Origin: Pseudomonas sp. P5_109
GTDB lineage: Bacteria; Pseudomonadota; Gammaproteobacteria; Pseudomonadales; Pseudomonadaceae
Length of the DNA: 64,000 bases
Assembly (NCBI RefSeq): GCF_034009455.1
Contig: NZ_CP125380.1
Location: 1,839,001 to 1,903,000 of the forward strand
Reading direction: 5' to 3'
The notes under the pieces were generated by a model. The model saw only the letters and a program-made list of their open reading frames with translations. It searched no databases and had not been told where the DNA came from. Position numbers and translations under genes: made by a program. Position 1 is the stretch's first letter. Each line of letters starts with the position of its first letter. This document shows positions 1-7,955 of this stretch, in pieces.

Positions 1-142
1 TGTGGGAGCGGGGTTGTGTGGCGAGGGGGCTTGCCCCCGTTTGAGTGCGCAGCACTCACAAAATCTTTGGTGTTCAAGAGATTTTGGGGCCGCTTCGCAG
101 CCCAGCGGGGGCAAGCCCCCTCGCCACAGTCTTGCTCCCACA
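1..142. repeat. Palindromic extragenic repeat, GAGGGGGCTTGCCCCC type, nested in GTGGGAGC arms
   Basis: The outer arms TGTGGGAGC (1-9) and GCTCCCACA (134-142) enclose an inverted pair built on GAGGGGGCTTGCCCCC at about 16-42 and 99-128. A second copy of the inner pair lies at 29187-29322. It sits just downstream of glxR (minus strand). I see no gene between here and the left edge; any further genes of the glyoxylate operon would lie outside the window. Confidence 0.8.
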
Positions 143-166
143 GGTTTGATGCGGGTGGGGCAGGGC

Positions 167-1060
167 TTACTTCTTGTCGCGAATCGAGAAGTTCGCCATG
201 TGTTCCAGGCCCTTGATCAGCGCCGAGTGGTCCCAGTTGCTGCCACCGATGGCCGCGCAGGTGCTGAACACTTGTTGGGTGTTGGCGGTGTTCGGCAGGT
301 TGATGTTCAGCTCCTTGGCGCCTTGCAGGGCCAGGTTCAGGTCCTTCTGGTGCAGGCTGATGCGGAAACCTGGATCGAAGGTGCCCTTGATCATGCGCTC
401 GCCGTGCACTTCGAGGATCTTCGAGGACGCGAAGCCGCCCATCAGTGCTTCACGCACCTTGGCTGGATCGGCACCGTTTTTCGAAGCGAACAGCAGGGCT
501 TCGGCCACGGCCTGGATGTTCAGGGCCACGATGATCTGGTTGGCCACCTTGGCGGTCTGACCGTCGCCGTTGCCACCGACCAGGGTGATGTTCTTGCCCA
601 TGGCCTGGAACAGCGGCAGGGCGCGTTCGAATGCGTCGGCATCGCCGCCGACCATGATGCTCAGGGTCGCGGCCTTGGCGCCGACTTCACCGCCGGATAC
701 CGGGGCGTCGAGGTACTGCGCGCCTTTTTCGTTGATTTTTGCCGCGAAAGCCTTGGTGGCGGTCGGCGAGATCGAGCTCATGTCGATCACTACTTTGCCT
801 TTGCCAACACCGGCAGCAATGCCATCGGCACGGAACAGCACGTCATCGACCTGCGGGGTATCCGGCACCATGACGATGATGAATTCGGCTTCCTGGGCGA
901 CTTCTTTCGGGTTCGCCAGGGCGACGGCGCCACCGGCCACCAGGTCGGCAGGGGCGGCGTCGTGGTGCGCCGACAGGAACAGGCTGTGACCGGCTTTCTG
1001 CAGGTTCAACGCCATTGGGTGGCCCATGATGCCGGTGCCGATAAATCCGATTTTAGCCAT
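167..1060 (-). CDS. glxR: 2-hydroxy-3-oxopropionate (tartronate semialdehyde) reductase
   Basis: This enzyme reduces tartronate semialdehyde to D-glycerate with NAD(P)H, the last step of the glycerate pathway for glyoxylate. The 297-residue protein has the family's usual length. An N-terminal Rossmann motif GTGIMG occupies residues 8-13, the substrate motif DAPVSGG residues 118-124, and the catalytic lysine of the beta-hydroxyacid dehydrogenase family is Lys171 in GDGQTAKVANQ. A GAGGA ribosome site precedes the ATG. It is the third gene of gcl-hyi-glxR; a REP doublet lies in the gap to hyi. The closest alternative is a 3-hydroxyisobutyrate dehydrogenase, but the neighbours favour GlxR. Confidence 0.95.
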   Translation of the reverse strand: MAKIGFIGTGIMGHPMALNLQKAGHSLFLSAHHDAAPADLVAGGAVALANPKEVAQEAEFIIVMVPDTPQVDDVLFRADGIAAGVGKGKVVIDMSSISPTATKAFAAKINEKGAQYLDAPVSGGEVGAKAATLSIMVGGDADAFERALPLFQAMGKNITLVGGNGDGQTAKVANQIIVALNIQAVAEALLFASKNGADPAKVREALMGGFASSKILEVHGERMIKGTFDPGFRISLHQKDLNLALQGAKELNINLPNTANTQQVFSTCAAIGGSNWDHSALIKGLEHMANFSIRDKK

Positions 1061-1086
1061 GAGAAAATCCTCGTTTTATTTGTTTT

Positions 1087-1174
1087 TGTAGGAGCCGGCT
1101 TGCTGGCGATCCAGGCGATGTGGACTGTCTGATACACCGTGGTGATTCCATCGCCAGCAAGCCGGCTCCTACAC
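1087..1174. repeat. REP doublet, GGAGCCGGCTTGCTGGCG type
   Basis: Two inverted copies of TGTAGGAGCCGGCTTGCTGG (1087-1112 and 1150-1174) flank about 37 bases. It lies inside the gcl-hyi-glxR operon between hyi and glxR, so in the transcript it would form a hairpin that could set relative mRNA levels. Confidence 0.85.
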
Positions 1175-1185
1175 AGGGATTTGTG

Positions 1186-1968
1186 TTAGATCGCGTTATG
1201 GGTTTTCAACCAGCCCAGGCCCGCTTCGGTGGTGGTCAGCGGCTTGTATTCGCAACCGACCCAGCCCTGGTAACCGATGCGGTCCAGGTGTTCGAACAGG
1301 AAGCGGTAGTTGATTTCACCGGTACCTGGTTCGTTGCGCCCCGGGTTGTCCGCGAGCTGCACATGGTTGATCTCGCCCAGGTGCGATTGCAGGGTGCGGG
1401 CCAGATCGCCTTCCATGATTTGCATGTGGTAGATGTCGTATTGCAGGAACAGGTTGGCGCTGCCGACCTGCTCGCGAATCGACAGGGCTTGCGCCGTGTT
1501 GTTCAGGTAGAAGCCCGGAATGTCACGGGTGTTGATCGCTTCCATCACCAGCTTGATGCCCGCCGCTTGCAGCTTGTCGGCCGCGTACTTGAGGTTGGCG
1601 ACGAAGGTTTTCTCCACGGTGGCATCGTCAAAGCCCTGCGGACGAATACCGGCCAGGCAGTTGACCTGGGTGTTGCCCAGTACTTGCGCGTAAGCGATAG
1701 CCAGGTCGACACCGGCACGGAACTCTTCGACCCGGTCCGGCAGGCACGCGATACCGCGCTCGCCCTTGGCCCAGTCACCGGCCGGCAGGTTGAACAGCAC
1801 TTGGGTCAGACCGTTGGCGTCGAGCGTGGCCTTGATTTCGGCGGAGCTGAAGTCGTACGGGAACAGGTATTCGACACCACTGAAGCCGGCCTTGGCGGCC
1901 GCTTCGAAACGGGCGAGAAAGTCCTGTTCGGTGAACAGCATGGACAGGTTGGCTGCGAAACGCGGCAT
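1186..1968 (-). CDS. hyi: Hydroxypyruvate isomerase
   Basis: The protein interconverts hydroxypyruvate and tartronate semialdehyde beside glyoxylate carboligase. At 260 residues it has the length of the family and the xylose-isomerase-like TIM-barrel pattern. Conserved acidic residues sit at Glu143 (VMEAINTRD) and Glu240 (GCEYKP), the pair expected to bind metal and catalyse isomerisation. A GGGAGA ribosome site precedes the ATG. It is the middle gene of the glyoxylate operon, between gcl and glxR, with REP doublets on both sides. Confidence 0.95.
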   Translation of the reverse strand: MPRFAANLSMLFTEQDFLARFEAAAKAGFSGVEYLFPYDFSSAEIKATLDANGLTQVLFNLPAGDWAKGERGIACLPDRVEEFRAGVDLAIAYAQVLGNTQVNCLAGIRPQGFDDATVEKTFVANLKYAADKLQAAGIKLVMEAINTRDIPGFYLNNTAQALSIREQVGSANLFLQYDIYHMQIMEGDLARTLQSHLGEINHVQLADNPGRNEPGTGEINYRFLFEHLDRIGYQGWVGCEYKPLTTTEAGLGWLKTHNAI

Positions 1969-1998
1969 GGTGGTCTCCCGTGAATTTGTGAGGCCCCC

Positions 1999-2087
1999 TG
2001 TAGGAGCCGGCTTGCTGGCGATGGCGTTGTGTCAGTCGCATCAATGTCGATTGATACACCGCTATCGCCAGCAAGCCGGCTCCTGCA
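1999..2087. repeat. REP doublet, GGAGCCGGCTTGCTGGCG type
   Basis: Inverted copies of the same repeat as at 1087-1174 lie at 1999-2024 and 2064-2087, in the gap between gcl and hyi. Both gaps of this operon therefore carry the same repeat family, whereas most other doublets in the window are of the GAGCGGGCTTGCTCGC type. Confidence 0.85.
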
Positions 2088-2104
2088 AGGGACGCGGTCA
2101 GCAG

Positions 2105-3880
2105 TTAATCGAGCAACGAAATCGCGGTCGGTGCGTCGTTGCCGACCAGCGCCAGGTCTTCGAATTCGTTGACGGCGTTGATCTCGGTGCCCATGGAAAT
2201 GTTGGTCACGCGCTCCAGGATGATCTCGACGATCACCGGCACCTTGAACTCTTCGATCAGTTCCTGGGCCTTGCGCAGGGCAGGCTGGATCTGACTCGGT
2301 TCAAACACACGCAGCGCCTTGCAACCGAGGCCTTCGGCCACTGCAACGTGGTCGACACCGTAACCGTTGAGTTCCGGCGCGTTGAGGTTGTCGAAGGACA
2401 GCTGTACGCAGTAGTCCATGTCGAAACCGCGCTGTGCCTGACGGATCAGACCCAGGTACGAGTTGTTCACCACGACGTGGATGTACGGCAGCTTGAACTG
2501 CGCGCCCACCGCCAATTCCTCGATCATGAACTGGAAGTCATAGTCCCCCGACAGGGCCACGACTTTACGATCCGGATCAGCCTTGACCACGCCCAGCGCT
2601 GCCGGAATGGTCCAACCCAACGGGCCGGCCTGGCCGCAGTTGATCCAGTGACGCGGCTTGTAGACGTGCAGGAACTGCGCGCCGGCAATCTGCGACAGAC
2701 CGATGGTGCTGACGTAGCAGGTGTCTTTGCCGAACACCTGGTTCATTTCTTCGTAAACGCGTTGCGGTTTGACCGGCACGTTGTCGAAGTGAGTCTTGCG
2801 CTGCAGGCTGGCTTTACGCTGCTGGCAGTCTTGCAGCCAGGCGCTGCGGTTCTTCAGCTTGCCGGCGGCCTGCCATTCGCGAGCGACTTCGATGAACACG
2901 GTCAGCGCGGCAGCGGCGTCGGAAACGATGCCCAGGTCCGGGGTGAACACGCGGCCGATCTGAGTGCCTTCGATGTCGACGTGAATGAATTTGCGGCCTT
3001 CGGTGTACACGTCAACGGAACCGGTGTGACGGTTGGCCCAACGGTTACCGATGCCCAGTACCACGTCGGATTTCAGCATGGTCGCGTTGCCGTAGCGGTG
3101 CGACGTCTGCAAGCCAACCATGCCCACCATCAGTGGGTGATCGTCCGGGATGGTGCCCCAGCCCATCAGGGTCGGGATAACCGGAATGCCGGTCAGCTCG
3201 GCGAACTCCACCAACAGATCGCTGGCGTCGGCATTGATGATGCCGCCACCGGCTACCAGCAATGGGCGCTCAGCCTGATCCAGCAAGGCCAGGGCCTTCT
3301 CGACCTGGATGCGGCTAGCGGTCGGCTTGGCCAACGGCAGCGGCTGGTAGGCGTCGATGTCGAATTCGATCTCGGCCATCTGCACGTCGAACGGCAGGTC
3401 GATCAGCACTGGACCTGGACGACCGGAGCGCATTTCAAAGAAAGCTTTCTGGAACGCGTAAGGCACTTGGCCCGGCTCCAGGACAGTGGTTGCCCACTTG
3501 GTGACGGGCTTGACGATGCTGGTGATGTCGACAGCCTGGAAGTCTTCCTTGTGCATACGGGCGCGGGGTGCCTGGCCGGTAATGCAGAGGATTGGAATCG
3601 AGTCGGCCGAGGCGCTGTAGAGCCCGGTGACCATGTCGGTGCCGGCAGGGCCGGAAGTCCCGATGCACACGCCGATGTTGCCGGCCTTGGTGCGGGTGTA
3701 GCCCTCGGCCATGTGCGAGGCGCCTTCAACGTGGCGAGCGAGTACGTGATCGATGCCGCCGACTTTTTGCAGGGCGTTGTACAGCGGGTTGATGGCTGCA
3801 CCCGGGATGCCAAAAGCGGTATCAACCCCTTCACGGCGCATCACCAGAACGGCGGCTTCGATTGCTCTCATTTTGCTCAT
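2105..3880 (-). CDS. gcl: Glyoxylate carboligase (tartronate-semialdehyde synthase)
   Basis: This ThDP enzyme condenses two glyoxylates to tartronate semialdehyde and CO2. The 591-residue product starts [10 protein letters not shown] after an AGAGG ribosome site; in-frame codons further upstream lack one. Residue 51 is valine in [12 protein letters not shown], where most ThDP enzymes have the activating glutamate; this substitution is the known hallmark of glyoxylate carboligase. The GDYDF...NN cofactor motif lies in the C-terminal domain. It is the first gene of gcl-hyi-glxR. Upstream lie two TTGTATACAA palindromes, likely operators. Confidence 0.97.
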   Translation of the reverse strand: MSKMRAIEAAVLVMRREGVDTAFGIPGAAINPLYNALQKVGGIDHVLARHVEGASHMAEGYTRTKAGNIGVCIGTSGPAGTDMVTGLYSASADSIPILCITGQAPRARMHKEDFQAVDITSIVKPVTKWATTVLEPGQVPYAFQKAFFEMRSGRPGPVLIDLPFDVQMAEIEFDIDAYQPLPLAKPTASRIQVEKALALLDQAERPLLVAGGGIINADASDLLVEFAELTGIPVIPTLMGWGTIPDDHPLMVGMVGLQTSHRYGNATMLKSDVVLGIGNRWANRHTGSVDVYTEGRKFIHVDIEGTQIGRVFTPDLGIVSDAAAALTVFIEVAREWQAAGKLKNRSAWLQDCQQRKASLQRKTHFDNVPVKPQRVYEEMNQVFGKDTCYVSTIGLSQIAGAQFLHVYKPRHWINCGQAGPLGWTIPAALGVVKADPDRKVVALSGDYDFQFMIEELAVGAQFKLPYIHVVVNNSYLGLIRQAQRGFDMDYCVQLSFDNLNAPELNGYGVDHVAVAEGLGCKALRVFEPSQIQPALRKAQELIEEFKVPVIVEIILERVTNISMGTEINAVNEFEDLALVGNDAPTAISLLD

Positions 3881-3907
3881 GGTTTTGTGCCTCTTTACGT
3901 TTTGTAA

Positions 3908-3917
3908 TTGTATACAA
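3908..3917. promoter_or_regulatory. Palindromic operator candidate TTGTATACAA (copy 1)
   Basis: A perfect 10-bp palindrome, 28 bp upstream of the gcl start. An identical copy lies at 4046-4055. Palindromes with a TTGTATACAA core are typical targets of FadR/VanR-type GntR regulators; that assignment is inference, and no such regulator gene is in the window. Confidence 0.6.
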
Positions 3918-4045
3918 GTGGCTTTGCGCAGAGTGTATTCACGGCGGACGGCGCAGGTCAATCCATTTTCTCAAGCGCTTGTTTCATTCGTCGGAAGCCC
4001 GTTCTACTGTGGCTTTTCGTCGCATGTGGCGCCTTTCGAGAATTA

Positions 4046-4055
4046 TTGTATACAA
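4046..4055. promoter_or_regulatory. Palindromic operator candidate TTGTATACAA (copy 2)
   Basis: Identical to the palindrome at 3908-3917, 138 bp away, and set in the most A+T-rich part of the gcl/glcG-like intergenic region, about 93 bp before the glcG-like start. The pair could control both divergent genes. Confidence 0.6.
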
Positions 4056-4148
4056 AAAAATAATTCATTGTGTTCTATTTGTTGCATCGGGCTGCGGCAC
4101 AACGGCGCAGCCCAACGACTTTCCGAAAAACAAAATGAGGACGGCACC

Positions 4149-4589
4149 ATGAGCGCTTTAACCTTGAAAGTCGCAGTCAACCTGGTCGACGAGGCCATCA
4201 GCGCAGGGCGGGCAATTTCCGCGGCGCCCTTGACCATTGCGGTACTGGATGCCGGCGGGCATCTGATCACCCTGCAACGCGAAGACGGCGCCAGCCTGCT
4301 GCGCCCGCACGTCGCCATCGGCAAAGCCTGGGGCGCCATTGCGCTGGGCAAGGGTTCACGCCTGCTGGCACTGGACGCCCAGCAACGCCCGGCGTTCATC
4401 GCCGCATTGAACAGCCTGGGGCAGGGCAGCGTCGTGCCGGCACCGGGTGGTGTGCTGGTTCGCGATCAGGACGGGAATGTGCTGGGGGCGGTGGGGATCA
4501 GCGGCGATCTGTCGGATGTTGATGAGCAGTGCGCGATCAATGCCATCGAGGCGTTGGGGTTGGTGGCGGATGCGGGGGTAGCGGCTTGA
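4149..4589 (+). CDS. GlcG/HbpS-like heme-binding family protein (DUF336)
   Basis: The 146-residue protein has the GlcG/HbpS (PF03928, 'haem-degrading') pattern: an N-terminal helix rich in small residues, the segment LTIAVLDAGGHLITLQRE, then a glycine-rich end with VLGAVGISG. Members accompany glycolate and glyoxylate genes, and this one is divergent from gcl, but the biochemical role is unsettled. The start was chosen at the ATG behind AATGAGGACGGCACC; upstream in-frame ATGs would extend back over the promoter region. Two shared palindromes upstream suggest co-regulation with gcl. Confidence 0.85.
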   Translation: MSALTLKVAVNLVDEAISAGRAISAAPLTIAVLDAGGHLITLQREDGASLLRPHVAIGKAWGAIALGKGSRLLALDAQQRPAFIAALNSLGQGSVVPAPGGVLVRDQDGNVLGAVGISGDLSDVDEQCAINAIEALGLVADAGVAA

Positions 4590-4610
4590 TTTGCGCTGAC
4601 TGAACCACCG

Positions 4611-4708
4611 CTTTCGCGAGCAAGCCCGCTCCCACAGTTGATCGCTGTTGTTCACAAAATTTGTGTACGCAAAGAATCCAATGTGGGAGCGGGCTTGCTC
4701 GCGAAGGC
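4611..4708. repeat. REP doublet (REPIN), GAGCGGGCTTGCTCGC type
   Basis: Inverted copies at 4611-4637 and 4681-4708 around a loop of about 45 bases. It is the left partner of the doublet at 5284-5367; together they bracket the RAYT transposase gene. Confidence 0.9.
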
Positions 4709-4803
4709 GATCTCCCAGACACATCCAGCTAAAGGTCTACCCAATAACCCTGTAGTCGCTGAGCTAGCCTTTCCATGACTTCGACATGAGAGAGGGCAAA
4801 GGA

Positions 4804-5262
4804 ATGCCAGGGTTGTCCGCTTCACACCGTCTGCGCATCGGTCGCTATGCCGAACAAAACCGCATCTACCTACTGACTGCCAATACCCTGAAACGGGAAC
4901 CTGTTTTCAAGGATTGCACCCTTGGCAGACTGGTCGTTCATCAATTCATGCAAGCACAGAAAGAAGGTTTCGCTGACACCTTGGCTTGGGTTGTCATGCC
5001 GGATCACTTTCACTGGCTGATTCAATTGCAAAGAGGATCGCTGGCGCAACTCATGTGTCAGACCAAGTCATTGAGTACTCGTGCAATCAACAGGGCAATT
5101 GGCAGAACGGGGAGTCTCTGGCAGCAGAGTTTTCATGACCGTGCGCTGAGAAAAGATGAAGATCTGGTGAAGCTGGCTCGATATGTCGTAGCTAACCCAT
5201 TGCGGGCAGGGCTGGTCGAGAAGCTTGGTGACTATCCGTTGTGGGATGCGATCTGGGTTTGA
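4804..5262 (+). CDS. REP-associated tyrosine transposase (RAYT, Y1 family)
   Basis: RAYTs are single-copy relatives of IS200/IS605 Y1 transposases, thought to spread REP doublets. The 152-residue product carries the metal-binding HxH in VVMPDHFHWL (His68, His70) and the catalytic tyrosine in ARYVVANPLRAGLV (Tyr127). The start at 4804 follows GAGAGGG with normal spacing; an ATG at 4786 is in frame but lacks a ribosome site. No terminal inverted repeats of its own are seen. REP doublets on each side (4611-4708, 5284-5367) match the most abundant family in the window, which marks it as their probable cognate enzyme. Confidence 0.93.
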   Translation: MPGLSASHRLRIGRYAEQNRIYLLTANTLKREPVFKDCTLGRLVVHQFMQAQKEGFADTLAWVVMPDHFHWLIQLQRGSLAQLMCQTKSLSTRAINRAIGRTGSLWQQSFHDRALRKDEDLVKLARYVVANPLRAGLVEKLGDYPLWDAIWV

Positions 5263-5283
5263 TCAATGAATCGAGTTGCCCCA

Positions 5284-5367
5284 TTCGCGAGCAAGCCCGC
5301 TCCCACATTTGATCTCTATCTTCCTGGCGAAACCCGGTCAAATGTGGGAGCGGGCTTGCTCGCGAAT
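5284..5367. repeat. REP doublet (REPIN), GAGCGGGCTTGCTCGC type
   Basis: Inverted copies flank a loop of about 35 bases, 21 bp after the RAYT stop codon and 17 bp before the TetR gene's stop codon. It is the right-hand partner of the RAYT-flanking pair. Confidence 0.9.
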
Positions 5368-5384
5368 GGCCTTGATGCGGTCCA

Positions 5385-5990
5385 TCAACCCGCCTCACAC
5401 CCCTTGAGCACCAACCGGATAATCGTCTGCGCCGCCGCTTCATAATCCTCTTCATCCAGCTTGGCCTTGCCGGTGATGGCCGTGATCTGCCAGTCGAAGT
5501 CGGCGTAGGTCTGGGTCGCGGCCCAGATGCTGAACATCAGGTGGTTGGGGTCGATAGGGGCGATTTGCCCGCGGTCGATCCAGGTCTGGATGCACTCGAT
5601 GTTGTGCTTGGCCTGGCCATTGAGCTGTTCGACCAGGTCGCGGCTCAGGTGGGGCGCGCCGTGCATGATTTCGCTGGCGAACACCTTGGAGGCGAAGGGC
5701 AGGTCGCGGGAGATGCGGATTTTCGAGCGAATGTAGCCGCTGAGCACTTCACCGGGCTCGCCGTCCGGATTGAATGGCGTCGAAGCCTGCAGGATTGGCT
5801 CGATGATGCTTTCCAGGACCTCGCGGTAGAGGTTTTCCTTGGATTTGAAGTAGTAGTAGACGTTGGGCTTGGGCAATCCCGCCTTGGCTGCGATATCACT
5901 GGTTTTGGTCGCAGCGAAGCCCTTGTCGGCGAACTCCTCACTGGCGGCACGCAGGATCAATTGTTTGTTGCGCTCGCGGATAGTGCTCAT
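5385..5990 (-). CDS. TetR/AcrR family regulator, RutR-like C-terminal domain
   Basis: The 201-residue protein has an N-terminal TetR helix-turn-helix at about residues 5-55 (FADKGFAATKTSDIAAKAGL, then NVYYYFKSKENLYREVL). Its C-terminal part, with KVFASEIMHGAPHL and WIDRGQIAPIDPNHLMFSIW, resembles the RutR group that controls pyrimidine and purine use. The start at MSTIRERNKQ removes 13 upstream codons without a ribosome site. It is divergent from the DUF808 gene. The ligand cannot be told from sequence. Confidence 0.85.
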   Translation of the reverse strand: MSTIRERNKQLILRAASEEFADKGFAATKTSDIAAKAGLPKPNVYYYFKSKENLYREVLESIIEPILQASTPFNPDGEPGEVLSGYIRSKIRISRDLPFASKVFASEIMHGAPHLSRDLVEQLNGQAKHNIECIQTWIDRGQIAPIDPNHLMFSIWAATQTYADFDWQITAITGKAKLDEEDYEAAAQTIIRLVLKGCEAG

Positions 5991-5994
5991 AAAC

Positions 5995-6040
5995 CCGGTG
6001 ATTCCTTGCCTGTTCTGGCGGTTGCGCATGGTATCACCGG
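5995..6040. promoter_or_regulatory. Inverted repeat CCGGTGAT...ATCACCGG, possible TetR operator
   Basis: Perfect 8-bp arms at 5995-6002 and 6033-6040 lie just upstream of the TetR gene, in the region it shares with the divergent DUF808 gene. The 30-bp spacing is longer than typical TetR operators, so this is a weak candidate. Confidence 0.25.
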
Positions 6041-6124
6041 CCTCGCGCGGCGCTCAAGAATGCACCGCAGCCCGTGATGGCGCGCTATGCTGCTGCGCAT
6101 TCATTGCAGAAGGAAAACCGATTC

Positions 6125-7039
6125 ATGGCAGGAAGCAGTTTGCTGGTGCTGATTGACGACATTGCCGCCGTACTGGACGACGTGTCGTTGATGACCAAAA
6201 TGGCCGCCAAGAAAACCGCCGGCGTACTCGGTGACGATCTGGCACTCAATGCCCAGCAAGTCAGCGGCGTGCGGGCCGAGCGGGAAATCCCGGTGGTCTG
6301 GGCGGTTGCCAAGGGTTCGTTCATCAATAAATTGATCCTGGTGCCGTCGGCGCTGGCGATCAGTGCGTTCGTTCCGTGGCTGGTCACGCCGCTGTTGATG
6401 GTCGGCGGTGCCTATCTGTGCTTCGAAGGCTTTGAAAAGCTCGCCCACAAGTTCCTGCACAGCAAGGCTGAGGACGCCGCCGAGCATGCGCAGTTGGTCG
6501 AGGCTGTGGCTGACCCTGCCACTGATCTGGTGGCGTTTGAAAAGGACAAGATCAAAGGCGCGATCCGCACTGACTTCATTCTTTCGGCAGAAATCATCGC
6601 CATCACCCTCGGTACCGTGGCCGGTGCGCCATTGAGCCAGCAAGTCATTGTGCTGTCGGGGATCGCAATCGTCATGACTGTCGGCGTCTATGGCCTGGTA
6701 GCGGGTATCGTCAAGCTGGATGACCTTGGGCTCTGGCTGACGCAGAAACCCGGGCAGATGGCGAAAAGCATCGGTGGCGCCATCCTGCGTGCTGCGCCGT
6801 ACATGATGAAAAGCCTGTCGGTGATTGGCACGGCGGCGATGTTTCTGGTCGGCGGCGGCATCCTGACCCACGGCGTGCCGGTGGTGCATCACTGGATCGA
6901 AAGTGTTGGCGCGGCGGCCGGCAGTGGCGGATTTATCGTGCCGGTGTTGCTCAATGGCGTGGCGGGGATTGTCGCAGGCGCGGTGGTGTTGGTGGGCGTC
7001 ATGGCGGCCAGCAAGATCTGGAAAGCCCTGAAAGGCTGA
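6125..7039 (+). CDS. DUF808 (YedI-like) inner membrane protein
   Basis: The 304-residue protein begins [20 protein letters not shown] after an AAGGA ribosome site, the typical DUF808/YedI opening, and contains [14 protein letters not shown]. Several hydrophobic segments follow, at about residues 80-110, 165-200, 235-265 and 275-300, so it should be a polytopic inner membrane protein. Function is unknown for the family. It is divergent from a TetR regulator, the only regulatory hint. Confidence 0.85.
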   Translation: MAGSSLLVLIDDIAAVLDDVSLMTKMAAKKTAGVLGDDLALNAQQVSGVRAEREIPVVWAVAKGSFINKLILVPSALAISAFVPWLVTPLLMVGGAYLCFEGFEKLAHKFLHSKAEDAAEHAQLVEAVADPATDLVAFEKDKIKGAIRTDFILSAEIIAITLGTVAGAPLSQQVIVLSGIAIVMTVGVYGLVAGIVKLDDLGLWLTQKPGQMAKSIGGAILRAAPYMMKSLSVIGTAAMFLVGGGILTHGVPVVHHWIESVGAAAGSGGFIVPVLLNGVAGIVAGAVVLVGVMAASKIWKALKG

Positions 7040-7055
7040 AGGCAACACATAACAA

Positions 7056-7147
7056 ATGTGGGAGCGGGCTTGCTCGCGAAGAGGTCGTGTCAGTCACCAA
7101 AAAGGTTGTCTGGCACACCGCTTTCGCGAGCAGGCTCACTCCTACAT
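7056..7147. repeat. REP doublet, one arm degenerate
   Basis: The left arm (7056-7083) is the canonical GAGCGGGCTTGCTCGC repeat. The right arm (about 7121-7147) has changed to GCGAGCAGGCTCACTCCTAC. It lies between the convergent DUF808 gene and mlaA. Confidence 0.85.
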
Positions 7148-7166
7148 GTTTTTTGCGTAGCCGAAA

Positions 7167-7955
7167 TTACTCGGCTATCTGCAACTTGCGCGCTTCGGTG
7201 TACACGTAGCGCACTTTCTCGTACTCGAACGGCGAGTTCATCTGGCCATAGCGGAAGCTGGTCTGGTTGCGCTTGTCGATGCCGCGCAGGATCCAGACTT
7301 CCGGATGGTTGGAGCTGACTTCGGCCACGTTGAGGAAGTTGATCGCATTCTCGGCCGTGTAATCCACCAACAGGCCGCCGGTGTCACGCAGGTTCGACGG
7401 ACCGAGGATCGGCAGGACGAAGTAAGCGCCGCCCGGCACGCCGTAGAAACCCAGGGTCTGGCCGAAGTCTTCGCTCTGGCGTGGCAGGCCCATGGCGGTG
7501 GCCGGGTCCCACAGGCCGGCGATGCCGATGGTGGTGTTGAGCAGCAGGCGGCCGGTGGTTTCCAGCGAGCGCTGGCCCTTGAGTTGCAGCAGGCTGTTCA
7601 ACAGGTTCGGCACGTCGCCGAGGTTGTTGAAGAAGTTGCTGACACCGGTGCGCAGGAAGCTCGGGGTGACGTAGCGATAGCCATTGACCACCGGCAGGAA
7701 CACCCATTGGTCGAAGCGGTAGTTGAAGTGATAGACGCGCCGGTTCCACTCTTCCAGCGGATCGTAGACGGCCAGTGCGCTGAGGGTCGAACGCTCGAAC
7801 TCGCGCTGGTCCAGGCCCGGGTTGAACTTGAGCTTGCTCAGTGGTTCCTTGAAGCCGTCACTGTCGACCACCACGGGGGCGTTGGCTTTGCTGTTGTCGG
7901 CATGGGCGACGCCTGCACAGAGTAACGCTGCGAAAAGCAGGAGATATTTAGCCAC
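7167..7955 (-). CDS. mlaA: MlaA (VacJ) family outer membrane lipid-transport protein
   Basis: MlaA removes mislocalised phospholipids from the outer leaflet of the outer membrane together with the MlaFEDBC system. The 262-residue product has the family motifs DPLEEWNRRVYHFNYRFDQW, NFFNNLGDVPNLLN and EDFGQTLGFYGVPGG. The GTG start at 7955 lies inside the end of the upstream hydrolase gene (8-bp overlap) with GGAG eight bases before it. The signal peptide ends AHA|D. The only nearby cysteine follows two leucines, which is not a lipobox, so it may be cleaved by signal peptidase I rather than lipidated. Confidence 0.92.
   Translation of the reverse strand: MAKYLLLFAALLCAGVAHADNSKANAPVVVDSDGFKEPLSKLKFNPGLDQREFERSTLSALAVYDPLEEWNRRVYHFNYRFDQWVFLPVVNGYRYVTPSFLRTGVSNFFNNLGDVPNLLNSLLQLKGQRSLETTGRLLLNTTIGIAGLWDPATAMGLPRQSEDFGQTLGFYGVPGGAYFVLPILGPSNLRDTGGLLVDYTAENAINFLNVAEVSSNHPEVWILRGIDKRNQTSFRYGQMNSPFEYEKVRYVYTEARKLQIAE

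Noticed and set aside
1766..3907. A 713-codon open frame opposite gcl
   Set aside because: It lies antisense to a clear glyoxylate carboligase and reads as the His/Val/Gln/Arg-rich shadow expected from GC-rich third positions; no family features.
4611..4708. REP hairpins as transcription terminators
   Set aside because: They form strong hairpins but lack T-runs; the doublets are better explained as REPINs, although they may affect mRNA ends.
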